The notes: a model not told the origin generated them from the letters alone. A DNA stretch of 64,000 bases from Sphingomicrobium sp. XHP0239 (GCF_039555325.1 NZ_CP154608.1:124001-188000); one strand, 5' to 3'; counted from the first letter of the stretch, positions 33,888 through 43,929 are shown. Made by a program: numbers and translations.

Positions 33888-35387
33888 ATGCATCCTCGTT
33901 CGATCACGATCCTCGGCGGCGGGACGGCAGGCTGGATGGCGGCCTGCCTGTTCCAGCATCATTGGCCCGACTGCCGCATCGGACTGATCGAATCGAGCAG
34001 GATCGGCATCGTCGGCGTCGGCGAAGGGTCGACGCCGCAGTTGAAGGCATTCTTCAAGCGTATCGGAGTGGACGAGGCCGAATGGATGCCCGACGCCCAC
34101 GCGACCTACAAGGTGGGGATCGCGTTCGAAGGTTGGGACGACGATCGGGACGCGTACTATTTCCATCCGTTTCCCAGCGATCTCGACCTGCATACGCGGC
34201 GCGACCTGTATCTTGCCGCCCACCTTCGCCGCACCGGGCGCGACGTGCCCGCGCATCCCGACCGCTTTCTGCTGCCGGGGCGGCTCGCAGCGTCTCGGCG
34301 AGGGCCGGGGCACGCAGACGACTGGCCGTTCGAGGTCAGCTATGGCTATCATTTCGATGCGCACGAGGTGGGACAGGTGCTCAAGCGCGTCGCGACGGTG
34401 CGCGGTGTCGAGTGGATCGATACGGAGATCGCCTCGGTCGACGTGATGGGCGGTGATGTCGCGGCGCTGGTCGGCACGGACGGCACGCGGCACGAAGCCG
34501 ACTTCTTCGTCGATGCATCGGGTTTTCGTGCGATGATCGTCGAGGACGCGCTGAAGGGCGATCACCGGTCCTACGCCGACCGACTGTTCAACGATGCGGC
34601 GGTCGTCATGCCGACGCCGGTGGCGGGCGAGGGTCCCGAATGCGCGACGCGCGCGGTGGCGATGGAGGCCGGGTGGCGCTGGTCGATCCCGCTGACGCAC
34701 CGGACGGGCAACGGCTATGTCTATTCGACCCGCTACGCGTCCCCCGAAGCGGCCGAGGCCGAGCTTCGCGACGCCCTCGCTGTTGGCGACGAAGTCGAGG
34801 CGCGGCATCTGAAATTCCGGACCGGGCGGCTGGCGGAAAGCTGGCGCGGCAATGCACTGGCGATCGGGCTGGCACAGGGATTCCTCGAACCATTGGAGGC
34901 AACCGCGCTGCATCTCGTCATCGCGAGCCTCGAAGGCTTCGTGGCGGTGGTGGAGCGCGACGGTCTCGGTGAGGACGCACGCCGCACCTTCAACGAGGAT
35001 ATCGCCGCGCGCTACGACGGCATCCGCGACTATATCCACGCCCACTATCGCTGTCAGAAGCGGCGGGACACGGCCTATTGGCGCGACTGTGCGGCGACGG
35101 ACGATCTTTCGGACGATCTGAAAGCGGTGATGACCGCTTGGTTCACCGGGCAGGACGTGACCGCCGAGATCTCCGCGCGCGGGATGGATCGCTATTACAA
35201 TGCGGTCAGCTGGCACTGCCTGCTCGCTGGCTATGGCAATTTCCCCGACGATGGGCGACTGAGGGAACCGGGTGTGAACGATCCCACGATCGACATGGAT
35301 CGCATCGAGCGGTTCCTGGATGCCTGCGAGACACATTACCGCCCGCACAACGACATGCTGGCGGCGCTGGAAAAGGGGGCCCGATGA
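33888..35387 (+). CDS. Flavin-dependent tryptophan-halogenase family protein, copy 2
   Basis: A 499-residue relative of the protein at 26963 but clearly diverged. It has 'GGGTAGWMAA' (10-19), 'GVGEGSTP' (43-50), the catalytic-type Lys75 in 'ATYKVGI', the 'WRWSIP' signature and 'GFLEPLEATALHLV'. It differs in the substrate region, where an extra segment 'HPFPSDLDLHTRRDLYLAAH' follows the lysine motif; this part is aspartate- and histidine-rich. The function is as uncertain as for copy 1. Having two paralogues in one sugar operon suggests two steps or two substrates. It starts 10 bases after GH97 with a weak ribosome site, and its stop overlaps zwf by 4 bases. Confidence 0.85.
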   Translation: MHPRSITILGGGTAGWMAACLFQHHWPDCRIGLIESSRIGIVGVGEGSTPQLKAFFKRIGVDEAEWMPDAHATYKVGIAFEGWDDDRDAYYFHPFPSDLDLHTRRDLYLAAHLRRTGRDVPAHPDRFLLPGRLAASRRGPGHADDWPFEVSYGYHFDAHEVGQVLKRVATVRGVEWIDTEIASVDVMGGDVAALVGTDGTRHEADFFVDASGFRAMIVEDALKGDHRSYADRLFNDAAVVMPTPVAGEGPECATRAVAMEAGWRWSIPLTHRTGNGYVYSTRYASPEAAEAELRDALAVGDEVEARHLKFRTGRLAESWRGNALAIGLAQGFLEPLEATALHLVIASLEGFVAVVERDGLGEDARRTFNEDIAARYDGIRDYIHAHYRCQKRRDTAYWRDCAATDDLSDDLKAVMTAWFTGQDVTAEISARGMDRYYNAVSWHCLLAGYGNFPDDGRLREPGVNDPTIDMDRIERFLDACETHYRPHNDMLAALEKGAR

Positions 35388-36802
35388 GCTCGTCGACACT
35401 GTTGCTGTTCGGAGCCACGGGCGATCTGTCGCGGCGGATGCTGCTGCCCTCGCTCTACGGCCTGTTCGCCGACCAGCTTCTCCCCGACGACGTGCAGATC
35501 ATCGGGACGGCACGCAGCGAACTGAGCGACGAGGAATTTCGCGAGACGGCCATCAAGGCGCTGCGCGAACGGTTGCCGAGGGATTTCTTCAACGAGATCG
35601 TGGCGCGCAAGTTCGTGACGTTGCTGTCCTATGTCGCGGTCGATGCGACCACACCGGAAGGCTATGACGAGCTTGCCCGGCGGATCCCGATCGACAAGGG
35701 CGTGTCGATCTTCCTGTCGACCGCGCCGAGCCTCTTCACCACCGTGATCGAGAACCTCGAGCGCGTCGGACTGGCGGGGACGACGGTTCGGCTGGCGCTC
35801 GAAAAACCGATCGGCGACGACCTGGAAAGCAGCAAGGCGATCAACGATGCGGTGGCCGCCGCCTTTCCCGAAGAGCGGACGTTCCGGATCGACCATTATC
35901 TCGGCAAGGAGACGGTCCAGAACCTGCTCGCACTGCGCTTCGCCAACTCGCTGCTCGAGCCGGTGTGGAACGCCAGTCATATCGACCATGTCCAGATTAC
36001 CGTCGCGGAGACGGTCGGGCTGGAGGGGCGCGCGGAATATTACGATACCAGCGGGGCGAGCCGCGACATGTTGCAGAACCACATGCTGCAGATGCTGGCC
36101 CTGGTCGCGATGGAGCCACCCGCCGATTACGATCCCGACGCGGTGCGCGCGGAGAAGGTCAAGGTGCTGCGCGCGCTGCGTCCGATCACGCCCGACACCG
36201 TCGAACGCGACGTCGTGCTCGGCCAGTATGACGATTACGCGGGCGAACTGGGACAGGAAAGCGACACCGAGACCTTCATCGCGCTGAAGGCGCATGTCGA
36301 CAATTGGCGCTGGTCGGGCGTGCCCTTCACGCTGCGGCACGGCAAGCGGATGAAGCGCCGGAAAACCGAAATCTATATCCAGTTCAAATGCGTACCCCAT
36401 TCGATCTTCTCGGGGTTGGGGGCCAAGACCGATCCCAACGAACTCATCATCTCGATTCAGCCCGAGGAGAATATCCGGCTGAAGCTGATGACCAAGACGC
36501 CGGGTCTGGATCGCGGGGGAATGAGCCTTCGCGAGGTGCCGCTCGACGTCACGATGGAAGAGGCGTTCAGCGACTATCGCCGCCGCATCGCCTACGAACG
36601 GCTGCTGCTCGATCTGATCGAGGGGGATCCGACGCTGTTCGTGCGGCGCGACGAGGTGGAGGCGCAATGGGTCTTCATCGACCGGCTGCGCGCCAGCTGG
36701 CAGGAGGCGGGCATGACCCCGGACCCCTATGAATCGGACGGATGGGGCCCTAAGTCGTCGGCGACCTTGATGAGCGCCGATGGGAGAGCCTGGAATGATT
36801 GA
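35384..36802 (+). CDS. zwf: Glucose-6-phosphate 1-dehydrogenase
   Basis: A 472-residue cytoplasmic enzyme oxidising glucose-6-phosphate to 6-phosphogluconolactone with NAD(P)+. The dinucleotide motif is 'FGATGDLSRR' (9-18). The active-site signature 'RIDHYLGKETVQNLLALRFAN' is complete with His and Lys, and the later 'QNHMLQMLALVAMEPP' and 'VPFTLRHGKRM' are typical. It is somewhat shorter than the roughly 490 residues of most homologues. It is coupled to the upstream halogenase gene by ATGA and overlaps pgl by 8 bases. It begins the Entner-Doudoroff block (zwf-pgl-edd-glk-eda) inside the alpha-glucan operon. Confidence 0.96.
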   Translation: MSSSTLLLFGATGDLSRRMLLPSLYGLFADQLLPDDVQIIGTARSELSDEEFRETAIKALRERLPRDFFNEIVARKFVTLLSYVAVDATTPEGYDELARRIPIDKGVSIFLSTAPSLFTTVIENLERVGLAGTTVRLALEKPIGDDLESSKAINDAVAAAFPEERTFRIDHYLGKETVQNLLALRFANSLLEPVWNASHIDHVQITVAETVGLEGRAEYYDTSGASRDMLQNHMLQMLALVAMEPPADYDPDAVRAEKVKVLRALRPITPDTVERDVVLGQYDDYAGELGQESDTETFIALKAHVDNWRWSGVPFTLRHGKRMKRRKTEIYIQFKCVPHSIFSGLGAKTDPNELIISIQPEENIRLKLMTKTPGLDRGGMSLREVPLDVTMEEAFSDYRRRIAYERLLLDLIEGDPTLFVRRDEVEAQWVFIDRLRASWQEAGMTPDPYESDGWGPKSSATLMSADGRAWND

Positions 36803-37496
36803 CGCCGAATGGTGGGAATATGACGATCGCGACGAGATGGCGGCTGCCGTCGCGGGCGATATCGGATTCATCATCGAAAGCGCCATCGAAGCGCGGGGCG
36901 AGAGCCTGGTCGCCTTTCCGGGCGGATCGACGCCGCTGCCGATCTACGAGAAACTGGCCGAGAAACAGCTGCCGTGGAAACGCGTGACGATCATACCGGG
37001 GGACGATCGGCTGGTTCCCGTCGACAGCGACCTGTCAAACATTCGCGCCATCGCGCAGGCGATGATCTCGACCGGCGCGCGTATCTATCCGATCGCGGCC
37101 GAGAACGACGATTATGTCATGGCGGGCCATGCCGCCGACGCGCGGCTGAAGAGCCTGAAATGGCCGCCCGACGTCGTCTGGCTGGGCATGGGCACCGACG
37201 GACATACGGCCTCGCTCTTCCCCGGTCCCGATCTCGACGCGGCGATGGACGCGCCCAAGGCGAAACTGGCGATGGGCGTAAAACCCGATCCGATGCCCGA
37301 GGACGCACCCGTCGAGCGGGTCACGCTGACCCGCGCGGCGATTCTCCAGGCGCGGGCGATCACCGTCAGCATCACGGGGCAGGAAAAGCGCGACATTCTC
37401 GAGGCCGGGCTGGAGGACGGGCAATCGTCCAAGCTGCCGATCGTGCGCGTCCTGGCCGAAAGCGAATTCCCGATCGACATTCACTGGGCACCCTAA
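36795..37496 (+). CDS. pgl: 6-phosphogluconolactonase
   Basis: A 233-residue lactonase of the NagB/DevB fold that hydrolyses 6-phosphogluconolactone. The motifs 'LVAFPGGSTPLPIYEKL', 'VTIIPGDDRLVP' and 'VVWLGMGTDGHTASLFPG' are visible, and the last contains the catalytic His of the family ('GMGxDGHTASLFP'). The start overlaps the end of zwf by 8 bases, and the stop is 9 bases before edd. Confidence 0.93.
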   Translation: MIDAEWWEYDDRDEMAAAVAGDIGFIIESAIEARGESLVAFPGGSTPLPIYEKLAEKQLPWKRVTIIPGDDRLVPVDSDLSNIRAIAQAMISTGARIYPIAAENDDYVMAGHAADARLKSLKWPPDVVWLGMGTDGHTASLFPGPDLDAAMDAPKAKLAMGVKPDPMPEDAPVERVTLTRAAILQARAITVSITGQEKRDILEAGLEDGQSSKLPIVRVLAESEFPIDIHWAP

Positions 37497-37505
37497 AAGG
37501 ATCCG

Positions 37506-39311
37506 ATGGCGACACTCGACCCCCGCATCGCCGCGGTCACCGACCGCATCATCGAAAAGTCCAAGAAAGGCCGCGCGGCCTATCTGAAGCTGATGGACGA
37601 GGAGGGCGAGCGGGGCATCGACCGGTCACGCCTGTCGTGCGGCAACTTCGCGCACGGCTTTGCGGCCAGCGGCGACGACAAGAAGGCGATTCGCACCTTT
37701 GCGGGGCCGAACATCGGCATCGTCACCGCCTACAACGACATGCTGTCGGCGCACGCGCCTTACTACCGCTATCCCGAACAGATGAAGGTGTGGGCGCGCG
37801 AGGCGGGTGCCACCGCGCAGGTCGCGGGCGGCGTGCCTGCCATGTGCGACGGCGTGACGCAGGGACAGCCGGGCATGGACCTGTCGCTGTTCAGCCGCGA
37901 CAATATCGCGATGGCGACCGCGGTCGCGCTGTCCCACGGGATGTTCGAGGGCCTGGCGCTGCTCGGCATCTGCGACAAGATCGTGCCGGGGCTGCTGATC
38001 GGGGCGCTGCGCTTCGGGCATTTGCCCGCGCTGCTGGTGCCCGCGGGGCCGATGCCCTCGGGCCTCGCCAACAAGGAGAAGCAGCGCGTTCGCCAGCTCT
38101 ATGCTGAGGGCAAGGCGACCAAGGAAGAACTGCTTGCCGCCGAAAGCGCCAGCTATCACGGGCAGGGCACCTGCACCTTCTACGGAACCGCCAATTCCAA
38201 CCAGATGATGATGGAGATGATGGGGCTGCACATCCCCGGCGCGGCGTTCGCCAACCCGGGCACCAAGCTGCGACAGGAACTGACGCGCGCGGCGGTGCAC
38301 CGCGTCGCCGATCTCGCCACGAAGAGGGCGCGGCTCTGCGACACGGTCGACGAACGCGCCATCGTCAATGCGGCGGTGGGGTTGATGGCAACGGGCGGAT
38401 CAACCAACCACATGATCCATCTGCCCGCCATCGCGCGTGCCGCCGGGATCACGTTCGACTGGCAGGATCTGGCCGAGATCAGCCACGCCGTTCCGCTGAT
38501 CGCGCGGGTCTATCCCAACGGATCGGGCGACACGAACGACTTTCACGCGGCGGGGGGGATGGCGTTCGTGACGTATACGCTGCGCGAGGCGGGGCTGCTG
38601 CACGACCACCGGTCGGCGGGAAGCGACGATTTCGCCGCCTATGCCACCAATCCGGTCGAGGACGACAGCGGTCTGCGCTGGGAAGCGGTCCGCGAAAGCT
38701 CGAACGACACGATGCTGAAGCCGGTGTCCGATCCGTTCCAGCCGGATGGGGGGATGCGGCTTCTGGCGGGTAACCTGGGCCGTGCTTGCTTCAAGACCAG
38801 CGCGGTCGATCGGGAACGCTGGACCATCGAGGCGCCGTGCCGGATCTTCTCCGACCAGAAGGCGGTGGTGGACGCGTTCGAGGCGGGCGAGCTCGACCGA
38901 GATACGGTCGTCGTCGTGCGTTTCCAGGGTCCGCGCGCCAACGGAATGCCCGAGCTCCACAAGCTGACCCCGCCGCTGGGCGTGCTGCAGGATCGCGGGC
39001 ATCGGATTGCGCTGGTGACCGACGGGCGGATGAGCGGCGCGTCGGGCAAGGTGCCCGCCGCGATCCACTGTTCGCCCGAAGCGCTGGGCGGCGGGCCGCT
39101 CGCCTTTCTTCGCGACGGCGACGTCGTGAAGGTCTGCGCCGAAACCGGCGAACTCTCGTCGAAAGCCGACCTAAGCGCACGCGAGGCGGCAGAGGCACCG
39201 CCCCCGCCGGTGGGGACGGGACGCGAACTGTTCGCGCTCTTCCGTCTTCATGCGGACGAGGCGGAGAAGGGCGGGTCGGCGATGTTGGCGGCGATGGAGC
39301 AGGCACTATGA
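37506..39311 (+). CDS. edd: Phosphogluconate dehydratase
   Basis: A 601-residue [4Fe-4S] dehydratase converting 6-phosphogluconate to 2-keto-3-deoxy-6-phosphogluconate. IlvD/Edd signatures are clear: '[20 protein letters not shown]' with one cluster cysteine, '[16 protein letters not shown]' with another, '[12 protein letters not shown]' and '[19 protein letters not shown]'. The first residues '[20 protein letters not shown]' match Edd rather than IlvD. It is followed by glk with an ATGA overlap. Confidence 0.97.
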   Translation: MATLDPRIAAVTDRIIEKSKKGRAAYLKLMDEEGERGIDRSRLSCGNFAHGFAASGDDKKAIRTFAGPNIGIVTAYNDMLSAHAPYYRYPEQMKVWAREAGATAQVAGGVPAMCDGVTQGQPGMDLSLFSRDNIAMATAVALSHGMFEGLALLGICDKIVPGLLIGALRFGHLPALLVPAGPMPSGLANKEKQRVRQLYAEGKATKEELLAAESASYHGQGTCTFYGTANSNQMMMEMMGLHIPGAAFANPGTKLRQELTRAAVHRVADLATKRARLCDTVDERAIVNAAVGLMATGGSTNHMIHLPAIARAAGITFDWQDLAEISHAVPLIARVYPNGSGDTNDFHAAGGMAFVTYTLREAGLLHDHRSAGSDDFAAYATNPVEDDSGLRWEAVRESSNDTMLKPVSDPFQPDGGMRLLAGNLGRACFKTSAVDRERWTIEAPCRIFSDQKAVVDAFEAGELDRDTVVVVRFQGPRANGMPELHKLTPPLGVLQDRGHRIALVTDGRMSGASGKVPAAIHCSPEALGGGPLAFLRDGDVVKVCAETGELSSKADLSAREAAEAPPPPVGTGRELFALFRLHADEAEKGGSAMLAAMEQAL

Positions 39312-40294
39312 GGATCGCGGTCGCCGACGTCGGGGGCACCCACGCCCGCTTCGCTATCGCCGAAATGGACGGTGCGCAGGTGCTGAGCCTGTCCGACCCG
39401 ATCACGCTCGGGACATCGGATCACGCCAGCTTCCAGACCGCGTGGCGCGACTTTTGCGAGCAGAACCCGGGCCCCGAACCCGACGCGTTGTCGGTGGCGT
39501 TCGCCGGGCCGGTCGAAGGCGAAGTGCTGAAGCTCACCAACAATCCGTGGGTGATCCGCCCCGCGCTCGCGACCGAGAAACTCGGCGTCGCGAAATTCAC
39601 CATCGTCAACGATTTCGCCGCCATCGCCCATGCGGTCGGGGCGCTTCCCGACGACGACTTCCTGCACATCACGGGGCCCGACGGGCCGTTTCCCAAGCAT
39701 GGCGTCACCAGTGTCGTCGGGCCCGGCACGGGGTTGGGCGTGGCGCAACTGCTGCGCACGCCCGAGGGGAACATGCACGTCATCGCGACCGAGGGCGGGC
39801 ATATCGACTTCGCGCCGCTCGACAGTCTGGAGGACCGAATCCTGCAACGGTTGCGCAAGCGGTACGTGCGCGTTTCGATCGAGCGGGTGGCGTGCGGATC
39901 GGGGTTGGTGAACATTTACGAGGCGCTGGGCGCGATGGAGGGCAAAGCCGTTCGCGAGATGGACGACATCGAATTGTGGACCGCCGCGCTGGAGGGCAGC
40001 GATCCGCTGGCGGCGGCGGCGCTCGACCGTTTCTTCCTGACGCTCGGGGCGGCGTCGGGCGATCTGGCGCTGGCGCACGGATCCAACGCGGTCGTGCTGG
40101 CCGGGGGCCTCGGCTATCGCATTCGCGATCGGTTCGAACGGTCGGGGTTCGCGGGACGCTTCGTCGCCAAGGGTCGGTTCGAGCGGCGGATGCAGAACAT
40201 TCCGGTGAAGCTGGTCACCCATTCGCAACCGGGCCTCTACGGCGCGGCGGTCGCTTTTGCGAAAGAACATTCCCTAAAGGATATGGGCGCATGA
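39308..40294 (+). CDS. glk: Glucokinase
   Basis: A 328-residue ATP-dependent glucokinase of the Glk (not ROK) family. It has the phosphate-1 motif '[12 protein letters not shown]' (5-16), the catalytic '[14 protein letters not shown]' and the adenosine-side '[13 protein letters not shown]', '[11 protein letters not shown]'. It phosphorylates the glucose freed by the GH13 and GH97 enzymes and so joins the two halves of the operon. The start overlaps edd and the stop overlaps eda, both by 4 bases. Confidence 0.95.
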   Translation: MRIAVADVGGTHARFAIAEMDGAQVLSLSDPITLGTSDHASFQTAWRDFCEQNPGPEPDALSVAFAGPVEGEVLKLTNNPWVIRPALATEKLGVAKFTIVNDFAAIAHAVGALPDDDFLHITGPDGPFPKHGVTSVVGPGTGLGVAQLLRTPEGNMHVIATEGGHIDFAPLDSLEDRILQRLRKRYVRVSIERVACGSGLVNIYEALGAMEGKAVREMDDIELWTAALEGSDPLAAAALDRFFLTLGAASGDLALAHGSNAVVLAGGLGYRIRDRFERSGFAGRFVAKGRFERRMQNIPVKLVTHSQPGLYGAAVAFAKEHSLKDMGA

Positions 40295-40905
40295 ACATCC
40301 ACGACATCATGACGATGGCGCCGGTCATCCCGGTGTTGGTCCTCGACGACGACGGACCCGATCCGGTGGCGCTGGCCGAAACATTGGTCGCGGCGGGGTT
40401 GCCGGTGATCGAAGTGACGCTGCGCACCGACAATGCGCTCGATGCGATGGAGAAGATGGCCGGCGTCGACGGAGCGATCGTTGGCGCGGGCACCGTGCTG
40501 GGACCGGCACAGCTACTCGAAGCCTGCGACTATGGCGCGCAGTTCATCGTGTCGCCGGGAATGACCGAAACGCTGGTGCGCACCGCGAACGACAAGCGCG
40601 TTCCGATCCTGCCCGGCGTCGCGACAGCGGGCGAGATCATGCGGGGGATGGAAATGGGCCTGTCGCACTTCAAGTTCTTTCCCGCGGAAGCCAACGGCGG
40701 ACTGCCCGCGCTGAAGGCGATCGGCGCACCGCTCGCCGCTGCGAAGTTCTGCCCGACGGGCGGGGTCAGGGCGGACACGGCGGCCGACTGGCTGGCGCAT
40801 GACGCGGTGCTGTGCGTCGGGGGAAGCTGGATCCTGCCGTCGGGCGAGAAAGATCTGGACAAGGTCGCGGAACGGGCGCGCGCCGCCGCCGCGCTGAAGG
40901 AGTAG
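40291..40905 (+). CDS. eda: KDPG aldolase
   Basis: A 204-residue class I aldolase splitting 2-keto-3-deoxy-6-phosphogluconate into pyruvate and glyceraldehyde-3-phosphate. The catalytic Glu41 ('VIEVTLRT') and the Schiff-base Lys128 ('HFKFFPAE') are in place, with 'CPTGGV' for the phosphate site. It is the last Entner-Doudoroff gene of the block, 5 bases before the final amylase gene. Confidence 0.96.
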   Translation: MNIHDIMTMAPVIPVLVLDDDGPDPVALAETLVAAGLPVIEVTLRTDNALDAMEKMAGVDGAIVGAGTVLGPAQLLEACDYGAQFIVSPGMTETLVRTANDKRVPILPGVATAGEIMRGMEMGLSHFKFFPAEANGGLPALKAIGAPLAAAKFCPTGGVRADTAADWLAHDAVLCVGGSWILPSGEKDLDKVAERARAAAALKE

Positions 40906-40910
40906 AGCGG

Positions 40911-42290
40911 ATGGGGAAATTGATGGCGGCCGGCGCCCTGCTGGCGATGATCGCGGCCCCGGTCGCCGCGAACGCGCAAACGATCGATCCCTGGGCGGGT
41001 CGGACCCATGTCGACTGGTCCCGCGATGCGGTGATCTATCAGATCAATACGCGGCAGTTCACGGCGGAAGGGACGTTCGCAGCCGCCGAGGCGGAATTGC
41101 CGCGGCTGGCGGAAATGGGCGTCGACATCCTTTGGCTCATGCCGATCCATCCCATCGGGACGGTCGAGCGCAAGGGATCGCTCGGCAGCCCTTATTCGGT
41201 GCTGGACTACAAGGGCGTGAACCCCGAGTTCGGCGATCTCGACGACTTCAAGAACTTCGTCGATGCCGCGCACGCACAGGGGATGAAAGTCATTCTCGAC
41301 TGGGTCGCCAACCATACGGCGTGGGACCACCCGTGGGTCGAGGAACACCCTGAATGGTATCAGCGCACCGACGACGGGGGGCTCATCAGCCCGTTCGGTT
41401 GGACCGATATCGTGGTGCTGGATTATACCCAGCAGGGCGTTCACGACGCGATGATCGACGCTTTGTCCTATTGGGTCCGCGAGGCGGACGTGGACGGGTA
41501 TCGTGCCGATGTGGCGGGGTTCCTTCCCAAGCCGTTCTGGACCCGCGCGAGTGCCGAGCTGGACGCGATCAAGCCCGTCTGGATGCTGGCCGAGTATGAG
41601 GATCGCGACCTGCACGAGCAGTTCGACGCGACCTATTTCTGGGAGTGGGAAAAGCATCTTCAGAAACTGGGCCGCGGCGAGGAGACGGCGGACACGATCT
41701 GGGGCCTGTACGAGGACCAGGGGGTCGAATGGCCGAGCGGTGCGCAGCGGATGATCTTCACTTCGACCCACGACGAGAATGCCTGGGCCGGACCGGCCCG
41801 CGAGCGGTTGGGACCGGCGTTGGAGAATGCCATCGCGCTGACGTTTCTCGCGAAGGGCATTCCGCTCATCTACAACGGGCAGGAAGCGGGGCTGAACAAA
41901 CGGCTGGAATTCTTCGAGAGGGATCCGATCGTGTGGCAGGACCATCCGCACGACACGCTGTTCCGCGACCTGATCGCTCTGCGAACGCAATATACGTCGC
42001 TGCACAACGCGCCGTGGGGCGCGCCCATGACCCGGGTCGGCAATTCGGACGAGGAGCGGGTGTTCAGCTTCGTTCGCGCGAACGAGGCGGATGCCGTCAT
42101 GGTGCTGCAGAACTATTCGGCCGAGGCTGTGACCGTCACCCTGTCCGACTTTGCCGAGGCGGGGACGTGGATCGAACATTACGACGATACGCCCGAAGCG
42201 CTGCGGCCCGCGCCGGTATCCATGGGAGAAGGGAAAGAGCTGGGGCTTTCGCCCTGGTCGACGCGAATTTTCTCCCGGCTCGACCGCTAG
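40911..42290 (+). CDS. Exported GH13 alpha-amylase-family enzyme, short form
   Basis: A 459-residue GH13 enzyme with signal peptide (MGKLMAAGALLAMIAAPVAA, cleavage near ANAQ). Region I 'ILDWVANHTAW', region II 'GYRADVAGF' (nucleophile Asp), region III 'WMLAEYED' (acid Glu) and region IV 'FTSTHDENAW' (Asp) are intact. The overall layout ('VIYQINTRQFTAEGTFAAAE', 'DILWLMPIHPIG') is that of compact bacterial alpha-amylases with little domain B. It is the last gene of the operon. The next gene is convergent after 13 bases, and no terminator hairpin is visible between them. Why an exported enzyme sits behind the cytoplasmic block is not clear; late recruitment to the operon is one reading. Confidence 0.9.
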   Translation: MGKLMAAGALLAMIAAPVAANAQTIDPWAGRTHVDWSRDAVIYQINTRQFTAEGTFAAAEAELPRLAEMGVDILWLMPIHPIGTVERKGSLGSPYSVLDYKGVNPEFGDLDDFKNFVDAAHAQGMKVILDWVANHTAWDHPWVEEHPEWYQRTDDGGLISPFGWTDIVVLDYTQQGVHDAMIDALSYWVREADVDGYRADVAGFLPKPFWTRASAELDAIKPVWMLAEYEDRDLHEQFDATYFWEWEKHLQKLGRGEETADTIWGLYEDQGVEWPSGAQRMIFTSTHDENAWAGPARERLGPALENAIALTFLAKGIPLIYNGQEAGLNKRLEFFERDPIVWQDHPHDTLFRDLIALRTQYTSLHNAPWGAPMTRVGNSDEERVFSFVRANEADAVMVLQNYSAEAVTVTLSDFAEAGTWIEHYDDTPEALRPAPVSMGEGKELGLSPWSTRIFSRLDR

Positions 42291-42303
42291 GCGGCGATCG
42301 GCA

Positions 42304-43929
42304 CTAGTGGAGCGGCTGACCGGGCTTTTCGCGCCAGAAGAGCAGCGAACAGACGACGCTGAGCGCGACGAAGAAGATCGGATACCATAGCCCGGCGTAG
42401 ATATCGCCGGTCGCGGCGACGATCGCGAAGGCGGTGACGGGCAGGAAGCCGCCGACCCAACCGGTGCCGATGTGATACGGCAGGCTCATCGCGGTATAGC
42501 GTGTTCGGGTGGGAAACATCTCGACCAGCGCGGCGGCCTGGGGTCCATAGAGGGCGGTCGCGGCGACGGTGAAGACGATCAGCCAGAAATAGAGCGTCGC
42601 ATGGTCGATCTCTTGCGGATCGGCGGCGGCGGGATAGCCTGCGTCGAACAACGCCGCGTCGAGTTCGTTGCGGCTGATCGTGCCGTCGGCATCCGGATAG
42701 AGCGTCGTATCGCCGACGCAGACGGTCGTCGTGCCGTCCATGCTGTCGTACCGTTCGTAGCTTACGCCGCTCTCGATGATCGCTCGGCTCGCGAGGTCGC
42801 AGTCGGTGGTATAATCGGCGGTGCCGATCAGATCGAACTGGAAGGAGCAACCGGACAGCTGCGTATCGAGGATCACGGGCGATTGCTCAAGCGCGGTGGC
42901 CATACGCGGGTTCACGGCCTGAGTGATTGCCTGAAAGCCCGGGTAGAAGGCGAGAAGGCCGAGGATCATGCCGCCGACCATGACGGGCTTTCGACCGAGG
43001 CGGTCCGACAGCCAGCCGAAAAAGACGTAAAGCGGCGCGGAGACGAGGGTGACGGTGAGGATGATCCAGTTCACCTCTGCCCCCGGCACGCCGAGGTTTC
43101 GTTCGAGGAACACCTGGACGTAGAAGAAGGCGCAATACCAGAGCGCGCCCTGCGCCGCCATGAAGGCGAAGAAGGCGGTAAGCACCTTCTTGAGGCTTTC
43201 CTTCTCGGCGAACGCTTCGCGGAGCGGGGTCTTGGTGACCTGGTTCTCGGCCTGAAGCTTCTGGAAGGCGGGGCTCTCGGAGAGCTTGAGCCGCATCCAG
43301 ACGCTGATGAGCAAGAGGAGCACGCTGACGAGGAAGGGGATGCGCCAGCCCCACTCGAGAAAGGCTTCTTCGCCCACGGTCGTGCGCGTAAAATAGATGA
43401 CGAGCAGCGCGGCGACGAGGCCGAAGGCGGCGGAGGACTGGATCCATCCGGTGGCCGCACCGCGTTTGTCGTCGTCGGCATGTTCGGCGACGTAGATGGC
43501 CGCGCCGCCATATTCGCCGCCCAACGCCGTTCCCTGGCAGATGCGCAGGATGATGAGCAGGATCGGCGCGACGATGCCCGCCTGCGCATAGGTGGGCAGC
43601 ACGCCGATCGCGAAGGTCGCGCCGCCCATCAGGCTGACGGTGGTGAGAAACGTCGCCTTGCGCCCCACCCGGTCGCCCATGGCGCCAAAGATGATCGCGC
43701 CCAACGGACGGAAGGCGAAACCCGCGGCGAACAGGCCGAGCGCCGCGATGACCCCCGCGGTCTCACCGAGGCCCGCGAAGAAGACCTGCCCGATGGTGCT
43801 GGCGAGCGCGCCGAAGATGAAGAAATCGTACCATTCGAACGCAGTGCCCGCTGAGGATGCGATCACGACGCGTTTCATCGACCATGGCCGGTGCTTCGGC
43901 CTGGCTTCGGCGATTGCGGTGTCACTCAT
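42304..43929 (-). CDS. MFS transporter (MHS family) with a large periplasmic insert
   Basis: A 541-residue metabolite:H+ symporter-type MFS protein. The MHS pattern 'SSAGTAFEWYDFFIFGALAS' (25-44), 'PLGAIIFGAMGDRVGRK' (75-91) and 'GWLSDRLGRKPVM' (305-317) is clear. Between helix 9 and helix 10 there is an extra segment of about 105 residues (335-440). By topology it faces the periplasm. It contains three cysteines (361, 377, 404) and an EF-hand-like loop 'YPDADGTISRNE' (411-422) with the first Asp replaced by Tyr. The frame is continuous with ordinary codon use, so this is not a frameshift. Substrates of the family are organic acids, betaines or aromatics; which applies here is unknown. The insert may bind a ligand or Ca2+. 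Confidence 0.85.
   Translation of the reverse strand: MSDTAIAEARPKHRPWSMKRVVIASSAGTAFEWYDFFIFGALASTIGQVFFAGLGETAGVIAALGLFAAGFAFRPLGAIIFGAMGDRVGRKATFLTTVSLMGGATFAIGVLPTYAQAGIVAPILLIILRICQGTALGGEYGGAAIYVAEHADDDKRGAATGWIQSSAAFGLVAALLVIYFTRTTVGEEAFLEWGWRIPFLVSVLLLLISVWMRLKLSESPAFQKLQAENQVTKTPLREAFAEKESLKKVLTAFFAFMAAQGALWYCAFFYVQVFLERNLGVPGAEVNWIILTVTLVSAPLYVFFGWLSDRLGRKPVMVGGMILGLLAFYPGFQAITQAVNPRMATALEQSPVILDTQLSGCSFQFDLIGTADYTTDCDLASRAIIESGVSYERYDSMDGTTTVCVGDTTLYPDADGTISRNELDAALFDAGYPAAADPQEIDHATLYFWLIVFTVAATALYGPQAAALVEMFPTRTRYTAMSLPYHIGTGWVGGFLPVTAFAIVAATGDIYAGLWYPIFFVALSVVCSLLFWREKPGQPLH

Noticed and set aside
40900..42300. Terminator at the end of the alpha-glucan operon
   Set aside because: The 13-base gap to the convergent gene has no stem with a T-run; none is annotated.
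42570..42930. Frameshift or inserted element inside the MHS transporter
   Set aside because: The frame is continuous, codon use is normal and hydrophobic helices resume in register afterwards.
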